A stretch of DNA of 7,481 bases. It comes from Alistipes sp. GTDB taxonomy: Bacteria; Bacteroidota; Bacteroidia; Bacteroidales; Rikenellaceae. The DNA is taken from assembly GCA_017628595.1 (NCBI GenBank), contig JAGBYV010000069.1:1-7481 (forward strand). The letters run 5' to 3'. Shown here piece after piece: positions 5,487-7,481 of the stretch; the stretch's first letter is position 1; each line of letters starts with the position of its first letter. The position numbers and the translations under genes are program-made. The notes below the pieces were generated by a model. The model made no database searches. It had not been told where the DNA came from and saw only the letters and a program-made list of their open reading frames with translations.

Positions 5487-6779
5487 TTACTCCTGTTCGG
5501 TGTTGTATAGTATCACCCTCTCGATTGCGCGTTGACATACGGCACAGAATTGCGTGGCTACGTTGTCGCGCATGCGGCAGATGACCGCCGGGCGATACAT
5601 TCCCTTTGTCATATATCCGCCACCCTCATAAGCGCCAATGGTGTACTTCTCCTTGCGCTTGTCGGTAGGTTCGGTTGGAATGGGTGTGCCCTTGTCGATC
5701 ATGTCTTTCCACTTTGATTCAAAATCGACAAGCGTTGTGATATTCTGTTCCCAGGGCTCGTAGCCGAGTTTGTATGTACCCTCGGTATGGTCGGCCTGTT
5801 CGTAGAAATACTCGTCGGCCAAGGCTCCGAACGAGTGTCCGAACTCATGCACTACAACGGGCTTGAAAAGCGGGTTGTGCGCCGTTGTGAGTGTGTATGA
5901 GTTGTAGATGCCACCACCGCCGTACGTGTCCGTATTGGCAAGGATGATCAGGTGTTCGTAATCGATGCCAACCAAAGCGTCGTGAATCAGATGTACGCTA
6001 TTGGTAGTCAGGTAGCGGGGTGAATAGAATGTGTGGAAATTCGAGTTCAGTGCAGTCTCACGCCATGCGTTGTGCTGGGGTACGCTCACATCGCTCTGCT
6101 TGGATGCAAGTTTTACGGCTACCACATTAAAGCGATTCTTGTGCGATGCAAATGGCTCGTAGGCAAAAATCTCATCACACGCCGTGCGGGCATCCTTCAT
6201 GAAGATATCCATCTCGGCGTCGGTGTAGCCCTCGGCGATGATGGCAATGTCGATGCACTCCTTCGATGATCCGCTGTGCAGGAGGTATTCATGGGGCGTT
6301 GCCGTGCGCTTATCCATGTTGCGGATGAGCTGGTCTTTGGGGTTTACCTTATGGCGCAGTGAGGCTTGCTTTAGTCCCTCGTTGCTTAGTAGGGTGATCT
6401 CTACGAAAACCTCCTTTTTGGGAAATGGTACGAGAAATGTCGCCTCGAAGCTTTTTGTGAGCTGCGATGCCTCATCCGTTACAAGCCACTCCTGAAAAAG
6501 ACTTGAAAAAGAATTTTTGTATATTACGTTACCGCTCTCGGCGTCAATGACTTTGATATCTCCATTTCCGCGGACGGGTACGGCATCGAGGTTTACGCGG
6601 CGGCCAACCCATCCCTCTTCCGATGCCAGTTCATCCAGAGCAACCATCTGCTCTTCGGCGTTGCCGGTAAAGATGTAGTCAATGCGCAGTGTCCTATCTG
6701 CGAAATAGTCGTCAAAATTCTGCGCTGATGCCGTTGTGGTGGCAAGCAACGCTACAAAAAGTAGAAAAATGTGTTTCAT
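5487..6779 (-). CDS. Secreted M64 family (IgA-peptidase-type) zinc metallopeptidase
   Basis: The 430-residue precursor has a signal peptide (residues 1-19, hydrophobic core IFLLFVALL, cleavage site ASA|Q), so it is exported; with no cysteine after the signal it is not a lipoprotein. Residues of about 20-145 match the beta-rich N-terminal domain usual in Bacteroidetes M64 proteins, and about 165-425 form the peptidase domain. The zinc motif is HEFGHSFGALADEY (311-324): His311 and His315 are ligands, Glu312 the general base, and Asp322 or Glu323 a likely third ligand. IAIIAEGYTDAEM (178-190) and NTDTYGGGGIYN (282-293) are further family regions. The founding M64 member cleaves IgA, but gut Bacteroidetes homologues mostly have unknown substrates, so IgA cleavage is not implied. 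ATG 6779 is chosen because the signal peptide starts there; the frame remains open to 6854 inside the regulator gene. Two TAA stops stand in tandem (5484-5489). Confidence 0.92.
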   Translation of the reverse strand: MKHIFLLFVALLATTTASAQNFDDYFADRTLRIDYIFTGNAEEQMVALDELASEEGWVGRRVNLDAVPVRGNGDIKVIDAESGNVIYKNSFSSLFQEWLVTDEASQLTKSFEATFLVPFPKKEVFVEITLLSNEGLKQASLRHKVNPKDQLIRNMDKRTATPHEYLLHSGSSKECIDIAIIAEGYTDAEMDIFMKDARTACDEIFAYEPFASHKNRFNVVAVKLASKQSDVSVPQHNAWRETALNSNFHTFYSPRYLTTNSVHLIHDALVGIDYEHLIILANTDTYGGGGIYNSYTLTTAHNPLFKPVVVHEFGHSFGALADEYFYEQADHTEGTYKLGYEPWEQNITTLVDFESKWKDMIDKGTPIPTEPTDKRKEKYTIGAYEGGGYMTKGMYRPAVICRMRDNVATQFCAVCQRAIERVILYNTEQE

Positions 6780-6819
6780 GAGATTTCTTATGCTTTGCTT
6801 GGTCGTGGGGGCAGACGCA

Positions 6820-7481
6820 TTATGCGGGCTGCTCCTCCTCTTGTGCCTCCTCATATTTGTATCCTACGCCCTTGACGGTGACGATGTGCTCCTCGCCGAT
6901 TTTCTGGCGTAGCTTTCGAATGTGCACGTCAATTGTGCGGTCGCCTACAACAACCTTGTTGCCCCATACGCTTGTGTATATCTCCTCACGTGTGAATAGC
7001 TTGTTGGGGTGTGAGTGCAGAAGCTCCAGTAGAGCAAACTCCTTGCGGGGGAGGATGACGGTCTCGTCGCCCTTGAGTACCTGATAGTGCTCGCGGTCGA
7101 TTTGAATAGAGGTGTTATCCTCCTCAATGGGCTCTATGCGCTTGAGGATAGCCTGCACGCGGCTACGCAGGATATTCATCTTAATCGGTTTGTTGATATA
7201 GTCGTCAGCGCCTGCGTTGTAGCCTTGCAACTGCGTCTCCTCGGTGCCTACGGCAGAGAGGAAGACAATCATTACATTTTTCAACACGGGAGAGCTTCTC
7301 AGCGCCTTGCAGGTCTCGATGCCGTCGAGTACGGGCATCATCATATCGAGCAGGATAAGATGGGGCTTCACCTTAAGTGCTGTTTGCAATCCTTCGGCTC
7401 CATTTGAGGCGGTAAAAACTTCGTATCCGTCACGTGTGAGATTGTATTTTACAAACTCCAGAATGTCGTCCTCGTCGTCGA
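6820..7481 (-). CDS. OmpR/PhoB-family response regulator (5' end cut by window)
   Basis: This is a two-component DNA-binding regulator; 219 residues are visible and only about 5-8 N-terminal residues are missing, since the visible part begins at the acidic pocket DDEDD. Receiver features, numbered from the first visible residue, are the phosphoacceptor Asp45 in LILLDMMMPVLDG (41-53), the switch Ser75 in IVFLSA (71-76) and Lys97 in INKPIK (95-100). The C-terminal winged helix is of OmpR/PhoB type: LPRKEFALLELL, LFTREEIYTSVWG, the recognition-helix region RTIDVHIRKLRQKIG, and the wing VKGVGYKYE. The tail is glutamate-rich (EEAQEEEQ). Its sensor kinase is not in the window and may lie just upstream. 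The gap to the M64 gene is 40 bp with no visible promoter or terminator, so the two are probably co-transcribed. The signal sensed cannot be inferred. Confidence 0.94.
   Translation of the reverse strand, partial: DDEDDILEFVKYNLTRDGYEVFTASNGAEGLQTALKVKPHLILLDMMMPVLDGIETCKALRSSPVLKNVMIVFLSAVGTEETQLQGYNAGADDYINKPIKMNILRSRVQAILKRIEPIEEDNTSIQIDREHYQVLKGDETVILPRKEFALLELLHSHPNKLFTREEIYTSVWGNKVVVGDRTIDVHIRKLRQKIGEEHIVTVKGVGYKYEEAQEEEQPA

Noticed and set aside
6780..6854. Longer M64 protein starting at 6854
   Set aside because: It would overlap the response regulator and put 25 charged residues before a textbook signal peptide that begins at the ATG at 6779.
1..7481. CRISPR arrays, insertion sequences, tRNA genes or a new defence system
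   Set aside because: No regularly spaced repeats, transposase motifs, cloverleaf sequences or defence-type domains were seen. Nearly all the window is occupied by recognisable metabolic, transport, protease and regulatory genes.

Overview
The window looks like a chromosomal segment from the Bacteroidota, most likely the order Bacteroidales (perhaps Alistipes or another Rikenellaceae, but only as a guess). The evidence is a TAnnTTTG-type promoter element, mostly A-rich leaders without Shine-Dalgarno sequences, a secreted M64 (IgA-peptidase-type) metalloprotease, and an acetate kinase next to ptb/buk acyl-phosphate genes. All seven substantial genes lie on the minus strand, so the window reads right to left. 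I saw no tRNA, rRNA, CRISPR array, insertion sequence or phage gene.

Right side (7481 to about 5439): an OmpR/PhoB-type response regulator, cut by the window edge and missing only its first few residues, is followed 40 bp later by a signal-peptide-bearing M64 metallopeptidase. The pair ends in tandem TAA stops and a strong rho-independent terminator at 5439-5468.

Centre (5414 to 1977): a Bacteroidetes-type -7 element at 5407-5414 begins a second unit. Its leader of about 150 nt carries an 8-bp inverted repeat next to the -7 element and a 7-codon upstream ORF. Then come ackA (acetate kinase), ptb (phosphate acyl/butyryltransferase) and buk (butyrate kinase), separated by 35 and 14 bp. Together they encode the step acyl-CoA + Pi -> acyl phosphate -> acid + ATP, with two kinases able to draw on one acyltransferase.

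Left side (1974 to 70): aroQ (type II 3-dehydroquinate dehydratase, shikimate pathway) follows buk after 2 bp, and a MOP-superfamily polysaccharide flippase follows aroQ after 21 bp behind a near-perfect Shine-Dalgarno sequence. Spacing suggests all five genes can be co-transcribed, although the last two have no obvious metabolic link to acid production. At the extreme left, a plus-strand gene appears to end at base 46. A hairpin plus T-run at 51-86 would terminate it, and that hairpin overlaps the last codons of the flippase.

Most of the window is ordinary, well-recognised genes. I did not find a convincing novel system. The points most worth a second look are the ackA-ptb-buk arrangement without an adjacent pta, the structured ackA leader, and the response regulator/secreted protease pair.
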